Below, piece after piece: positions 39,231 through 51,429 of a stretch of DNA of 64,000 bases; position 1 is the first letter of the stretch; the number at the start of each line of letters is the position of its first letter. Source of the DNA: Pterobdella sp. o SKG-2022 (taxonomy: Eukaryota; Annelida; Clitellata; Hirudinida; Piscicolidae); contig OZ038320.1 of NCBI GenBank assembly GCA_964035795.1, positions 25,608,118 through 25,672,117 of the forward strand, read 5' to 3'. The notes beneath the pieces were generated by a model. The model was given only the letters and a program-made list of their open reading frames with translations. It was not told the DNA's origin and did no database searches. Made by a program: the position numbers and the translations under genes.

Positions 39231-41389
39231 GTATATAATTCTTTTTTGATTATGAGCATCGAAATTCGATTTTTTGAATGTTTTAGTCTGAGCCAATACC
39301 TTCTTCCAAATTCCAAATGCTTATAAAATACTATCAAAGATTAACTTGATTATTTTAACACTTCAATTACCAATGTTATTCTTCACAGTTGAAGATGTTG
39401 CACTCTTATGAAAAGCTTCATATTTTTGAATAAACATTATGTGTTCAATATCCATCGTTAATTTTTTAGTATATTATGAGGGCACTGGCTTACCGGAAAA
39501 ACTTTTGATTGTGGTGCCGTTGGAGCACTCTAATCACTATGCACAGCTGTTCCAAGTATCAAAAGACCAGAATGCTTCTTACGCCAATTATACAAACCTT
39601 TTAAGTTATGACACGTTTCAAATAAGAATGAAAGAAAACGGACAATTTGAGCTTGTGAGTGCGTTTGATCGTTTGCTGTTTTTAAAACTGAAAGTAGCTT
39701 TGTATTAAAACAATGCTAAATTATAGTAAAAACAACCCGAAGCTTTTAGTATAAGCTTCTAGTATGATCAACTTATAATTATCATGTTGCTTGACTGATT
39801 GAAGTCCATCATGAAGATTATAAAATGAAATTTTAGAGATTTTCTATATGAAAAAATCGATAAATATTCTTTTTTTTCATTTTTAGTACGGGATTTTTCT
39901 AACAGAAGGATATTTATATCAACTATATCCTACTGACGCTACAACTAAAATAAAAGCAAATGTCGAGACAAAAGCATTAGCGTTCAACGGCACAGATTAC
40001 ACACTGGCTTATCAACTGTTCCAAGATTACGGTATGAAGCAGTTAATAATACATATGGATTGGAGATATTTTGCGTGAAAATTTTAAATCAATAAGCTTG
40101 ATATGTTTAGTTTAATTCTTATAATGAAATGATGAAACTTGAAGTGTCTATAATGATATAATTAAAGAAAACAGTTTTTAAAAAATTTTACTCATTATTT
40201 AAAGTTTTTCGTAAAATTATTTTAGATTTTCAAGTATTTAAAAAAGCCCTTGTACTTCAAATAAAAATTAGTAAAGCAATTTTTCATTCCTTAATGGCAA
40301 AAACTTTGAAAAACCAAAATGAAAAAGTAAAATTAATGAAGAATGTCTATTCCTTTGAAATTGTGTAATGAATGACTTCACAAGCTAGAGATTCTTATTC
40401 ATCAAATGTGCAAGCTGCACCCAACTTCCAAGAACTTGTCGTCGAAACCATGCTTTACATCGATTATACCGTTCTGGCCAAGTGAGTATGAGGAGTTTTG
40501 GCTATTTCTCTTGCATATCCTTAAGCCTAAAAACTTTCAATCATGTATATTGAAAACTTTATTTCAAAATTGTATATTAAAACTTTCAAGTTTTCATAAT
40601 AGAGAAAAAGCTTTTCTTGTAAATTTATTAACTTTTTTTTATTCAAATTATATTAAAAACAAAAAATTTTAGATAATTCATTCGATAAAGTAAGATTATT
40701 TTACGAACATCTTTGAAATTTAAATATATGACATTTTCAAAGCTCTAGTTTCTGGTAAAAAATGAATTGTTTATGAACGATTATGGATTTATAAATACTA
40801 GTAAACTAACGCTTTTTACAAATGCTTGTTTCATAGATGGACGCATCTTCACAACGGCGATGCACAAAAAGCCAAAAAAGCTCTGAAAGAGTATTACCTA
40901 AAAATCATGACCGAAGTATATGAAAAGTTTTATTTAAAATCATGAAAACTGTCTTATACTGAAAATTTTTTGTAGGTTAAGGAGATTTACGAAAGGATGA
41001 GCAGAAGCGATTTTTCAATCTCTATTAGGCTTTCTCTTCTGCACTTTTCTGTAAGTATATACCAAAAAACTACGCGATTATTAATGAAATCAATTGATTT
41101 CAATTCATTTTTGAATTCACTTCTATTAAAACCATTTACCAAACAATTTTCTATAGAATGATTCCATTTACGGCGGTAAAAGTGAAGTGTTGAAGGGAAA
41201 GAAAGTGGTAAAATTTTCTGAAGCTCTTGTACTGGCAGATTTGTGGCTGCTAGATTCAGAATATTATGGAAAGTTTGACTTGGTAGTTTATGTTGCAGAG
41301 TTAGTCATTTAAATTTTATATATCATTTAAATTTTTTCTTTTGTGCTATGTTATAAGCTTTTGAAGCCTATTAATTGAGCAAACAAAAC

Positions 41390-41425
41390 CTTATTTAGGG
41401 GCGATCTAATGGTCGACGTATAAAC
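41390..41425 (+). repeat. Fragment of hairpin-rich short repeat
   Basis: TAGGGGCGATCTAATGGTCGAC, in intron 7 of copy A, matches the 3' half of the repeat at 62633-62710 (TAGGGGCGATCAAATGGTCGAC). It retains the CGATC-TAAT-GGTCG hairpin. Confidence 0.6.
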
Positions 41426-41994
41426 TTCAAATAAAGTAGTTTAAAGATAAATTTATTTTCTTAAAAATTTAAATTTGTGATAAATTCAATCTTTTTATAA
41501 AAAATCCATGTGAAATGATTGAAAAAATGGTTCAGATATATAAAGATTTTAACCATAGATGAAGAATATAGAGGTCGGAAAAACTATCCTTAGATAGCCC
41601 CAAAGTATCAAATATTTATTTTTATAATTGTAGAAAAATGTTTTTAAGAAAGATATTTATATGATATAACCAAAATTGTAATCACTATAATAATCAGTAG
41701 CATGGCTCAGTAATGTTCAGTAAATGCACCTTACAATGCCAGTAGTGCGAACTCACACTAGATTAAGTCTTTGTTACGCAGTTCGTACTTTCCAAAAAAG
41801 CGTTTTACTTGCTAAAAATTTCTACTCAATTTGAATTATTTACTTATCTTTTACTAATCAGTTCTATATCCAACACAATATTTATCTAAATCGACCATCT
41901 ATCGTTCCAAACTGTGGTTTCAATGTTCAACACAAACATAACCGTGAAAAACTTCACAGTATTTCTGAATTTGAATGACAAACTTTATTTACAG

Positions 41995-42123
41995 TTTGAA
42001 CGTGGGTACAGTGAAAGGAATGGCAAACTTAAGAAAACTTTGCGGAGGTTTTTCAACTGCATTAGTGCTCGACACCAACCACTTGGAACTCGTACATACA
42101 ATTGCTCATGAAATTGGACACGT
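41995..42123 (+). CDS. Catalytic exon of metalloprotease A (HExxH)
   Basis: Acceptor TATTTACAG, donor GTAAGA. Encodes the helix before the zinc site and the first two zinc histidines with the catalytic Glu (HTIAHEIGHV). The third His is in the next exon (LGAEHDG). Bases 42050-42145 are identical to 47518-47613 of copy B. Confidence 0.85.
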
Positions 42124-43288
42124 GTAAGAAATATTAGATTTGAATGTTTGAAATTTTTGCTTCCAATCATGAAAAACTGTCAAACTGTTAAAAATTCACT
42201 CAAAATAATTTCCTAAAGTCAATTTCCAAATTATTTGTTCAAACTGGTTCTTTATGAAAGTAGTAGCTTATTGCAGCCATAACTCTTAAGAATAGCCCTC
42301 ATCGGAATGGGGGAAGGTTTGAATAAAACAAAAATATGTATTCTAAAAATCTAAACTTTTAAACATTCATGCATTTTACGGATATACTTTTTTTCAAAAT
42401 CTCAATAATTAACAGTAAAAATTTAATTTAAATTTTTAACGCTAGTTAACATTCGAAGCCTAGGAGCAGAGCACGATGGGAGTCAAAATAATGACTGCTC
42501 ACCTGTACTTCAAAATCTCATGTCTTCTTACTTGGTAGCTGCAGACAACTTCAACAACACCCATCAATTTTCTTCGTGCTCTGTCGGATTCTTCAAACTC
42601 AAAATAAACCAACTGAACAGGTTCTTGTCAAATTTTTTTTGATAGCTATAAGCTGTTTGATTGAAAGATATGCAATATTTAAAACCTTCACTCAGTGATG
42701 AAAACTGTCTGTTAGAAACCACAAAGCCCCCAGTGAACATTACTCATGATGGCCGTTTGATTGGCCAGACTCTTTCTCTGGATGATCAATGCAAGCTAAT
42801 CTACGGCCGGGATTCATACTTTTGTGGAGTTTGTATACTTTTTACAAAGTTTATATTATATTTTTAACTCAAAGCTTCAATTTTCTGAATGCGAGTTAGA
42901 TTTTCATGTTTTGAAAAATATGTTTTTGAATTCATATTGAAAAGTTAAATTTTAAAACCCACTTTTTTTAAGATGAAGTGCTGAAAATATTTATATGTAA
43001 TATGTATTCAAATGATTGAAATTCAAAGTTCAATATACTTTTCAGGGGTCAGACGTATGTATGGAATTGGAATGTTACAGACCACATTTGAACGATTGTC
43101 GTATATTTAGTCGCCAAATGGCTGCGGATGGAACACAATGTGGAAATAAAAAATGGTGTTATAAAGGAAAATGTGTGAAAAATGATAATGCTCTTGTTGC
43201 CGCAGATGGTACTGCTTTATTATTATTTGAATAGTTTCAAAGTTTGAAAATGATAAAGGTCTTGGTTTTGAACTAAGCATTTCTGCAG

Positions 43289-43616
43289 AAAAATGTGTGC
43301 ATGGAGATTACAAAGGAAAAATTCAAAGCCTTTATAGAAAAGTTTATTGCAATGAAGTTGCTAAAAAATACAATTCATTTTGCTATAAAAGAAAATATCA
43401 AGAAGCATGCTGCGAAACATGTGCGAAACTACACACGAAGAGAGAAGGTAGAAATTTTTGAAAAAACTGTGTTCACTGTTGTTTTATTTTGAAAAATTTA
43501 TAGGTTGCGAGTATGGAAACATCAATGAAAAGTTTTGCAGGTTCGAGAAATGTTCTAAGAAATGTTGCTCCAAATGTAGTGATGAGCAACTCAAAGCTTT
43601 AACTGCAAAAAAATAG
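43289..43616 (+). CDS. C-terminal cysteine modules of metalloprotease A
   Basis: Exon 43289-43447 (phase 1-1) codes for one module C..GDY..C...C....CCETC; exon 43504-43616 codes for a final short module ending CSKKCCSKC and stop TAG. Compared with copy B, the modules encoded by 49447-49572, 49811-49840 and 49950-50069 are missing. Confidence 0.75.
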
Positions 43617-43649
43617 AAATTTGAATTTTTTTTTCACATTTCAATAAAA

Positions 43650-44574
43650 ACAGTTTGAACTGATTTAAATTTATTTAAACAAAAAAAATTCAAAAATTGT
43701 TAGTTATAACGAAATAAATCGAGTACTGAAACGGAAAAATGAAAAAGTTATAAGCCAAACCAAGTAAATCACGATGTTCGACTTAAAGCATAACTTCAAA
43801 CAAGTTTCTGAGAAACAAGTGTGCGTTTCATAAGTATAGATAAAATCTTTGTTACATATCAAACCATTTTGGAAGTGTCACCAGAATTCGTCCCAGAAAT
43901 CTAAAACATGGTCTCCAAATTTTACTTAAAATAATTAAGCAAAATGTTTTTTATTTGAACTTTACCTAAATGAATCTAAGTTTTAGTACAGTTTTTAGGT
44001 GTCATAGATTAATATTTTATGATACCATTCAAATTTGAATTCTTTTAAGTAAAATTTTTATTAATCTCTTTAATAAGTCAGTTCTTGCTTGGTCCTAGTT
44101 ATGAAAATCGAATAAAATTGGTTTTATTGAAGAACTTCATTTTTACTTTGTTTCTAGATTGAAGTAGAAAAAGAAAAAATAATTTTAAAAATTTTGATTT
44201 ACATCCTGCATGTTATTTGAATTCTTGAATAAACTTCTTTAGGATAAAAAACTAAATACTATTTTAGCCTATCATGTCAAAAACAAGGTTTTAAACAAAA
44301 TATATATTAAATTCAATCGTTTTAAAGCTCATGATCACTCATTTTTGAAATTCCATAAACTTTTGAAACCATATAAATTCTGGTAGATCTTTATTTGTCC
44401 ATTAGAAACTTACGAGTCATCTTACAAATCTCTCAAAACAAGGCATTATTCAAAAATCCTTTCAATCAGCATTAAAATAGTCAAAATTATTTAGTTAAAA
44501 TTATTTAGGCAAAATGCTGAATAATAGGAACACCTGAATTTGAGCAATAACTTGAAATACAAGATATGTTTCAG
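43650..44574. other. Spacer between metalloprotease copies
   Basis: AT-rich. No domain or RNA recognised. It should contain upstream exons of the orphan terminal exon at 44575 if that exon belongs to a separate gene, but none is evident. Confidence 0.45.
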
Positions 44575-44714
44575 TCAAGAAGTCGTTAACACATTCTGAC
44601 TCATTCCGAATATCATATCATAAACTCTTCACCGACCTGAGTCCCGAAAGCTTCTGGACTGACACTATGGTAGCAGCCGACGTAATCGAGAAATGGAAGG
44701 CTTTGATGAGATAA
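44575..44714 (+). CDS. Orphan terminal exon, unrecognised protein
   Basis: Acceptor GATATGTTTCAG, then an open frame entered in phase 1 and ending TAA at 44712-44714. Reads KKSLTHSDSFRISYHKLF then TDLSPESFWTDTMVAADVIE and KWKALMR. Composition (three Trp-containing or Trp-like blocks, balanced charges) is protein-like and unlike intronic translations nearby. It could be the last exon of an unplaced gene, a retained exon of a decayed gene, or an alternative last exon of copy A (phase-compatible with its phase-1 exons). Family not recognised. Confidence 0.4.
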
Positions 44715-44983
44715 ATTAATACAAAAAAAAATCTAGGAATTTTGAATTGAAATGAAATTGAGTTTTGAAGTCATAAATGTGAGTGAAATGGGAAACAAAA
44801 ATCAGTTTAAAATTATTTAATATCATTGATTATAAAGAACCTTTCATATTTTCACTGCTTGATTAATTCAGTGAACAAACAAACGTGAAAGCGAATATTT
44901 TTTTATAATGGTATTTTCAAAACAATAGAGATTGTCTTAATTTGCTATAAAGCTTACAAAAAATTAAAATATTTCCCAAAAAT

Positions 44984-45056
44984 ATGCTTTCAAACGTACT
45001 TATCATTTACTTAAGTCTTTTTGTAGGCTTGGCGTTGTCAAATGATATTATTGAAA
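44984..45056 (+). CDS. Signal-peptide exon of metalloprotease B
   Basis: ATG then a hydrophobic core VLIIYLSLFVGLAL and SND; donor GTATTT; 73 nt, phase 1. Gives copy B a secretory signal that copy A has lost. Confidence 0.75.
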
Positions 45057-48000
45057 GTATTTTGTGTGTTTTAAATTAAATTTTTATTGACTACAACTAA
45101 AAAAGAAATAATTTTTAAAATATAAAAACAAAAAATATTTTTTAACAGTACTTTACATTATGAAGCTTTCTTAAATTTATTAAGTTTCATATTTTTAATA
45201 ATAAAATGTAGTTTTTAGAGGCATCGTATGTTCTTAGTGAATTTTAATATCTTTATATTAACATCTTGGTTTATGAAGAATTTCTTGAAAAAACATGTTA
45301 AAAAATGTTTTTCACTAAAATTTTTACAATTCACTTATAAGTTATGATAAGGTTGTACCAATCGAAAATTTTAGTTGAATGAATTGTTTACATGTACTTC
45401 CAAGAAATTCCTCATAAATCAACAAGTATATTACAATAGAAACAAATTTTAATAAATAAAATATTTTCTTCTTCATTTTCTATTTGATTTAAATCAAAAT
45501 AAAGTGATGATTCATAATCAATTTTAATTTATTTTTAGAAAATAAAAATAACTACATAAATATGTTTAAAATATATCCACTGATAAACTTCCAAGTTTCA
45601 CTGATGAGTGATGAGGTAGATGGTCTACCAAAAAATATCAACATCGAAATACCAGTTGAAAGGGAGACTCATAGTGCAATACTGAAACAAGTATCAAAAG
45701 TCCAGAATTCTTCTTACGCCAAGTATATAAATGCTTTAAGTTATGATACGTTTGAAATAAGAAAAAAAGAAAGCGGGGAGCTGGAATTCGTGAGTTCAAG
45801 TGCATTTGTTTTTTTAAAAATTTTATAATAAAAATTAACATAAATATTATTTTTACAACTTTTTATAAATTAAATTTTTTAAAGCTAATTGCATTTTCAG
45901 TACGGCACTTTTATAGCAAAAGAATTCATTTATCATTTGTATCCTTCTGATGCTTCTGTTCAAATGGAAAGAGGTTTTCAGACGAAAACATTGGACTTCA
46001 ATGGTAGAGAATACACACTGGCCCATCAGCTGTTTCAAAACTACGGTGACATTTTTAAAAATAGAATTAAATTAAGATTGCATAATAGTTTTTAAATTGC
46101 TTCATTCTATGAAGTTTATTCAATTTTAACATAGAGATTAATGAAATATTGACAAAAAGTAAGGCTTGGAGGCAAAATTAAGTGAAATTCACGATATTAT
46201 AAAATGTGGGTTCATTCTTTTGAAATTATGAAATGAATGACTTCACAAGCTGGAGATTCTTATTCATCGAATGTGCAAGCCTCACCCAACTTCCAAGAAC
46301 TTGTCGTTGAAACCATGCTTTACGTCGATTATACCGTTTTGTCCAAGTAAGTATGAGAAGTTTTCCAAATTATTAAACAGTTTTTTTTGCATTTTTCGTA
46401 GTTTTTCGAATTTGACTCAATTGGAAAAAACCCATTCTTAGTAAAATACATAAGCTATATATTTACTTGTTTGTTTTACTAAAAATATTTTTTAAAATTC
46501 TATTCAATTTTTTTTAGATGGATGCATCTCCAGGACGGCGATGAAAAAAAAGCCAAAAAGGCTCTACAAGAGTACTACACCAAAGTGATGGCCGATGTAT
46601 CTAGTTGAACTCTATATGAGTGTTTCAGTTTTTTTCTGGAAACTATGTTTTATTCTTATAGGTGAATGAGATTTATGAAGGGATGAAAAGAAGCGATTTT
46701 TCAGTTTCCATTCGAATTTCCCTTCTGCACTTTTCTGTAAGTGAACTGGTTGATAATTAATAAAAATAAAAAAAACTATGTTCAGATTTTATTAAAAGTG
46801 TTTGAATATAAAATTAATGAATCAATTTCACACAGAACGACTCTTTTTTTATCAACAAAAGTGATATGACAGGTGAAACACTAGAAATAAATCACTCTGA
46901 AGCATTTGCAGGCGCTGATAAGTGGTTACGAGGCTCAAAATATTTCAAGGAGTATGACCTGGTGATTTATGTTGCTGAGTTAGCTCAAGATTTTTACTTT
47001 TATTCATACATTTATATTATTTATTTGTTTTTCATTAAACAAGTGGAATCCAACTTTAATAAGGTCTTCGTCTGATTCAGCATCGAACAAAGACTTATGT
47101 GCTTGTCATTCTAGTTTTTTAAAAACGCCTTTTGTCGTACAGATTTTTAGCGTTTCCACAATCGATTGTTTGACATGCTACACCACACAACTCTTGATTT
47201 TTTCAACATCATTATCAAAACTGCTTTTTCTGGCCCAACTCATGTATACGGCTTTCATTTTGCTTTTGTTGTTTTTTGTAATGTTTACATTGATATCTAC
47301 CTCATGCACTCTGCATCAAACACTATTGTTTAAATACTTTTTTCCGATGATTTGTCTAGTTTTTTTTCATAGCTGGTTACATCCTTGTACACATTATATA
47401 TTACTCAGTAACTACTTTGAGCAATTTATGTTTTTTTTTATAAGTTTGACCAATTATTTCAGTTTAGATATGAAAAATACAAGAGGAATTGCAAACGTAA
47501 AAAAAATTTGCGAAGAATTTTCAACTGCATTAGTGCTCGACACCAACCACTTGGAACTCGTACATACAATTGCTCATGAAATTGGACACGTGTAAGAAAT
47601 ATTAGATTTGAATAATTGAGATTTTTTGCACCAAACCACATTTTAAACTCTAAAATACTAAAAATATGTTAATTCAATCATTCTGCTATTTCTTATCTTT
47701 ATTATCCCTCTTCTTACTTTATTTTTTATCTTTTTTGTGGACATCAAAACCTACCTTCAAATTTTTTGAGATCATATACAATTTTTGAAAAAACCTTTTT
47801 CCTTTCAGATAGAAAATTAAATATATGTTTTCAACTTTGAAGTATCATATTACCCGTTAAAAAACGAGAACTTTTATTTAAGTAATAATTTTCCTTTAGA
47901 AGCCACATCTAAGCCCAAAAAATTCTTTTATTTTTTACTTTTAATATATTTTGTATAAAAATATAAAACTCAAAAAAAAAATTTTCGCGAAAAAAAGGAA

Positions 48001-51000
48001 AATTGTTTTCAAACAGAAATGCCCAAAACTTCAGCTTTTTGTCCTAAGAAGCTCATTTTCAACTTTTTTTTGCCAAATTTTCAAAATAATAATTAATTTT
48101 ACATAAAAAAAAATTCAATTGTATAATTTTTTTTTCATGCATTTTAATTCTCATGACTACTCATAAATCTATCTGATAAGTTTGGGAGCTCTCCATGATG
48201 GAACTCGAAGAAGATGCCGACCCGAAATTCAAAATCTCATGTCCCCTCTTTTAAAAGAAAGTAGAAATTTTTACAATACACAACGTTTATCTCCATGTTC
48301 TGTAGGATACTTCAAGCTCAAATTAAACCAACTGAACAGGTTAGTTTTGAAAAAACCATAAAATTCACCCGTGAAATTTTCTATTCATGAATGAATGAGT
48401 AGGCTAAATTTACTGTGATTTATTTGAAAGAAAATTTTGAGTTCGATAATAAATTTAACAATAATTGTATTTGAAACCATTTTAATTTGACAATGGCACC
48501 TTCATTCAGTGCTGAGAACTGTCTGTTGGAGACCACAAAGCCCCGAGTGAACATCACTCATGATAGTCGTTTGATAGGTCAGACTCTTTCTCTGGATGAT
48601 CAGTGCAAACTAATCTACGGCCGGGATTCATACTTTTGTGGAGTTTGTATACTTTTTGCAGTATTTATTATATATTTTCAATTTATAATCTCAATTTTCT
48701 GATTGAGACTAATTTCTCTACCAAGATGCTCATAGAAGTTGTTAAAAAAACAATAGATAAGTTATAAGGTTTATGATTTAACATTTCAAAATGGAGTTTT
48801 CAAGATAAATTTGGTAAAGTTAGAATTTATCATAGAAAATTAGTATCCAACCATGTTTTATGAAAAGGTCTAAATTATCGAAAATTTTTTTTGAAATGAA
48901 TGGATCTTAAAAACTCAAAGTTGATGTCTCCATAATTTTATTAGATTCTTCTTTGAAATGAACTACCATTCACACTATGTTTTCCATAGGGCTCCAATAT
49001 TTGTGAAACATTGAATTGCTATAGACCGTCAAAAAAAGATTGCAACAAGATTGGCAGACAAATGGCTGCGGATGGAACGCATTGCGGAGACAAAAAGTGG
49101 TGCTACAAAGGAAAATGTGTGAAAAACGATAATGCCCCTGTTGCGGCCAATGGTAATAAATTATTACTAATATTATTCCAATTTTCTATATTACAACTTA
49201 TCTTTATTCAAAATATAATTTTAGAAAAGTGTGTTTATGGCGATTACAAGTGGAAAATTTCTGGAAATTACGGCTCCATTCTATGCAGCAGAGTGGCCAC
49301 CACTGCTAAATCTCAATGTTACTACCATCAATATCAAGTAGGATGCTGTGAAACATGTGGCAAATTACACACCCCAGGTAGAAATAGTGTTTCAAATTTC
49401 AAAAATATATAAATAAATGTAAACAAACAAATGAAAGACCAAAAAGACTGTCTCTATGGAGATAGGTTTGACAGTTGTGAGCAGAATATTGCTTCACACC
49501 CCCAAACTTGTAGATTGTCCGAAATCCCTTATTATTGCTGTAAATCATGCCTTATACATTATAAAGAAAAAGGTACTTTTCCGAAAATTCTAATTGGTTT
49601 TTTTAGTTACCTTTTTCCGACAATGTGTTGAATATATGATGCATTTGCTTAACTCAGCATGAAGCCATAATTCTAAATAGGTTTAGCCTGATAAATGATC
49701 GAAAGTCTTAACGATAAAATCATCAAAGCGCTCCTAAAAATAAAGTCACTATTTGATCTTAAAAAAACTTAAAAATTTATTATTTCTTCAATCACTATTG
49801 CCAATTGTAGATATTGGAACCATCGACCCGAGCCAAGCAAGTTAGTTTTTAGGAATCCCTTATTATTCACTATCTCATCTATAATGAAAAGAATTAATTT
49901 TTATTCAATCATAGAAAAGTTTTTCCAGTTTTTATGAAATATTTCACAGCTGGAGATTGTATTGATGGAGACTTTTGCTCAATGGTGGAGTCATACTATT
50001 GTTATCGGAAAAAATATGTGAAAAACTGCTGTGCTTCATGCAAAGCTGTGATCAATCCAAAACGTGAAGGTGAGTATTTTGAAACAACTCTATGTAACTG
50101 GAACTATTAAAAAATAATTGAAAAATTTTCAAACCATTTTCAAAAAAAGAAATATTTCACTATGAGTGTACTTAACTTTTTGGTACCCAAGTATTACCTA
50201 CTGCGCTACCACTCACATACATAAATATCTAGCTCCAACTATCTCCACTCCAAATATTTAAGAAGCGTTTAACTATACAAAACTGTTTATTTAGAATTGA
50301 AAAAAAGCGTAACTGAACCATGCAGATCTTCTAAAGGGTATTTAATCGAAAAAATTCCAAAAAAACTTCCACACTTTAAAAAAATTTTAAAACATTCTTT
50401 AGTCAGACCTTTCAAAAAAATTTAAAAAGCAGCCTAAAAAGGCAAGGGAGTAACGAAACGAAAGTTAATATTTGGCTGTGTTCTGATTGGTTGCTTGAAT
50501 TTTAGATTTTATTCGCAAGTTTTTGATAAAAACAATTATTAAAGGTTATTTTTTTTGTGGTTTGATTGGTTGCTTCAAATCAAAATTTTCTTTGCAAATA
50601 AAAAAAGCATTTTTTTTCAATTATTTATTTTTTTATGATTTTAACAAATTTTGGAAATTCTAAGCAACCAATCACAACACAGCAAAAAAATTAACATGCC
50701 GTTTGATCAGACTCACCCTCTAAAAAGCAGTGTTGAACCTGGAACAAGTAACACAAAGCAAATTTTCAAAAGAATTTTCTGGTTATCTGATTTTCAAAAA
50801 TACATGACTAAGTGATAAATGAAAAGAATGGAAACATGTTTCTTTGAGGGAAGGCATAAACAACCAATATGCCATTTTAAATGAATTTTGTAAAAAAAAT
50901 TTAAGAGTTTGAAACATTATATAAAATAGTTAACTAATCGACATAATATTAATAGAAGAATAAAAAAAATATATAACAATTTTTAAAAAATTTGGCAGGG

Positions 51001-51117
51001 TGTGAGTTTGGAAACAGAAAAGAAAACTGTCAAGACGAAAAGTGCTCTAAAGAATGTTGCTCGAAATGTAGCGACAAAGAACTCAAAGCTCTAAATATTG
51101 AAAAATTTGAATTTTAA
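44984..51117 (+). CDS. Secreted M12B metalloprotease, copy B, apparently intact
   Basis: Reprolysin/ADAM-clan zinc protease. Exons: 44984-45056, 45596(or 45539)-45789, 45901-46045, 46250-46346, 46518-46596, 46662-46736, 46836-46978, 47463-47591, 48181-48339, 48510-48642, 48990-49152, 49225-49377, 49447-49572, 49811-49840, 49950-50069, 50999-51117 (about 645 residues). Seen: signal peptide (VLIIYLSLFVGLALS), propeptide, HEIGHV/LGALHDG zinc site, ADAM-like disintegrin/Cys-rich part (MAADGTHCGDKKWCYKGKC), then four C-terminal Cys modules in symmetric phase-1 exons. Differs from copy A by GAL for GAE before HDG, one codon less in that exon, and extra modules. The 49447 acceptor is purine-rich and weak; the 30-nt exon is predicted from phase and splice sites only. 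Exon structure otherwise parallels copy A. Poly(A) signal at 51120. Target substrate and tissue unknown. Confidence 0.85.
45268..45420. mobile_element. AT-rich palindromic MITE in intron 1 of copy B
   Basis: Left end GGTTTATGAAGAATTTCTTG is matched by the reverse complement of CAAGAAATTCCTCATAAATC (17 of 20). The interior has GATAAGGTTGTACCAATCGA, a core motif shared with 52277-52447. Confidence 0.65.
47463..47591 (+). CDS. Catalytic exon of metalloprotease B (HExxH)
   Basis: Acceptor TTATTTCAG, donor GTAAGA. Encodes HTIAHEIGHV; the first half (MKNTRGIANVKKICEE) differs from copy A while the second half and the following 22 intronic bases are identical to it. Confidence 0.85.
50464..50695. 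mobile_element. MITE with long terminal inverted repeats, last intron of copy B
   Basis: The left end contains CTGTGTTCTGATTGGTTGCT and the right end its near-exact inverse AGCAACCAATCACAACACAG. The match extends outward through GTTAAT..TTT. A second copy of TGATTGGTTGCTT lies internally at about 50562. Non-coding, AT-rich middle. Absent from copy A. Confidence 0.78.
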
Positions 51118-51429
51118 AAAATAAACTTGAACGCTTACATACTCTAGCCTATTAACAAAAACGGTTTGAATTAAATTTTTTTATTAACTGAATAATAACA
51201 CGAAGTTTTTCGTAAGTTGAACTCACATTATCAAGTATACAAAATTTTAAAAGTTTTGCACTGCTGTACGTGTCACATGAACTGAGATACACAGTAGTCG
51301 GTTAATCTTCCAAATATGAAGTTGATGTACAGAGTGATGCTCATTATAAAAGCCATCACGCACATCTTGACAAAACCAAAAAAAAAGTGTTTGATTAATT
51401 TTTAAAAAATAAGAATAGTTTTTTTTTAA

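Larger units (their letters stand above)
39158..43616 (+). pseudogene. Secreted M12B metalloprotease, copy A; early stop in signal-peptide exon
   Basis: Zinc endopeptidase of the reprolysin/ADAM clan. Thirteen exons keep phase: 39158-39230, 39470-39654, 39887-40031, 40385-40481, 40837-40915, 40976-41050, 41157-41299, 41995-42123, 42459-42620, 42696-42828, 43046-43208, 43289-43447, 43504-43616 (552 codons counting the stop). Seen: propeptide with two YDTF-type blocks; catalytic HEIGHV split from LGAEHDG by intron 8; Cys-rich part with MAADGTQCGNKKWCYKGKC; one six-Cys module plus a final short one. Exon 1 aligns with copy B's signal peptide but codon 3 is TAG (39164-39166). Either a pseudogene, or translation starts at the in-frame ATG 39224 giving a protein without signal peptide. 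All downstream exons are open. Poly(A) signal AATAAA at 43643. Could be a venom/saliva-type protease; tissue unknown. Confidence 0.8.

Noticed and set aside
41985..42170. Minus-strand frames over the catalytic exons of both proteases (also 47459-47641)
   Set aside because: Shadow frames opposite genuine exons; alike in both copies only because of the 96-bp identity.
47170..47595. A 141-codon plus-strand frame
   Set aside because: The first three quarters is a T-rich intron translation that happens to run in frame into the catalytic exon of metalloprotease B; the true exon starts at 47463.
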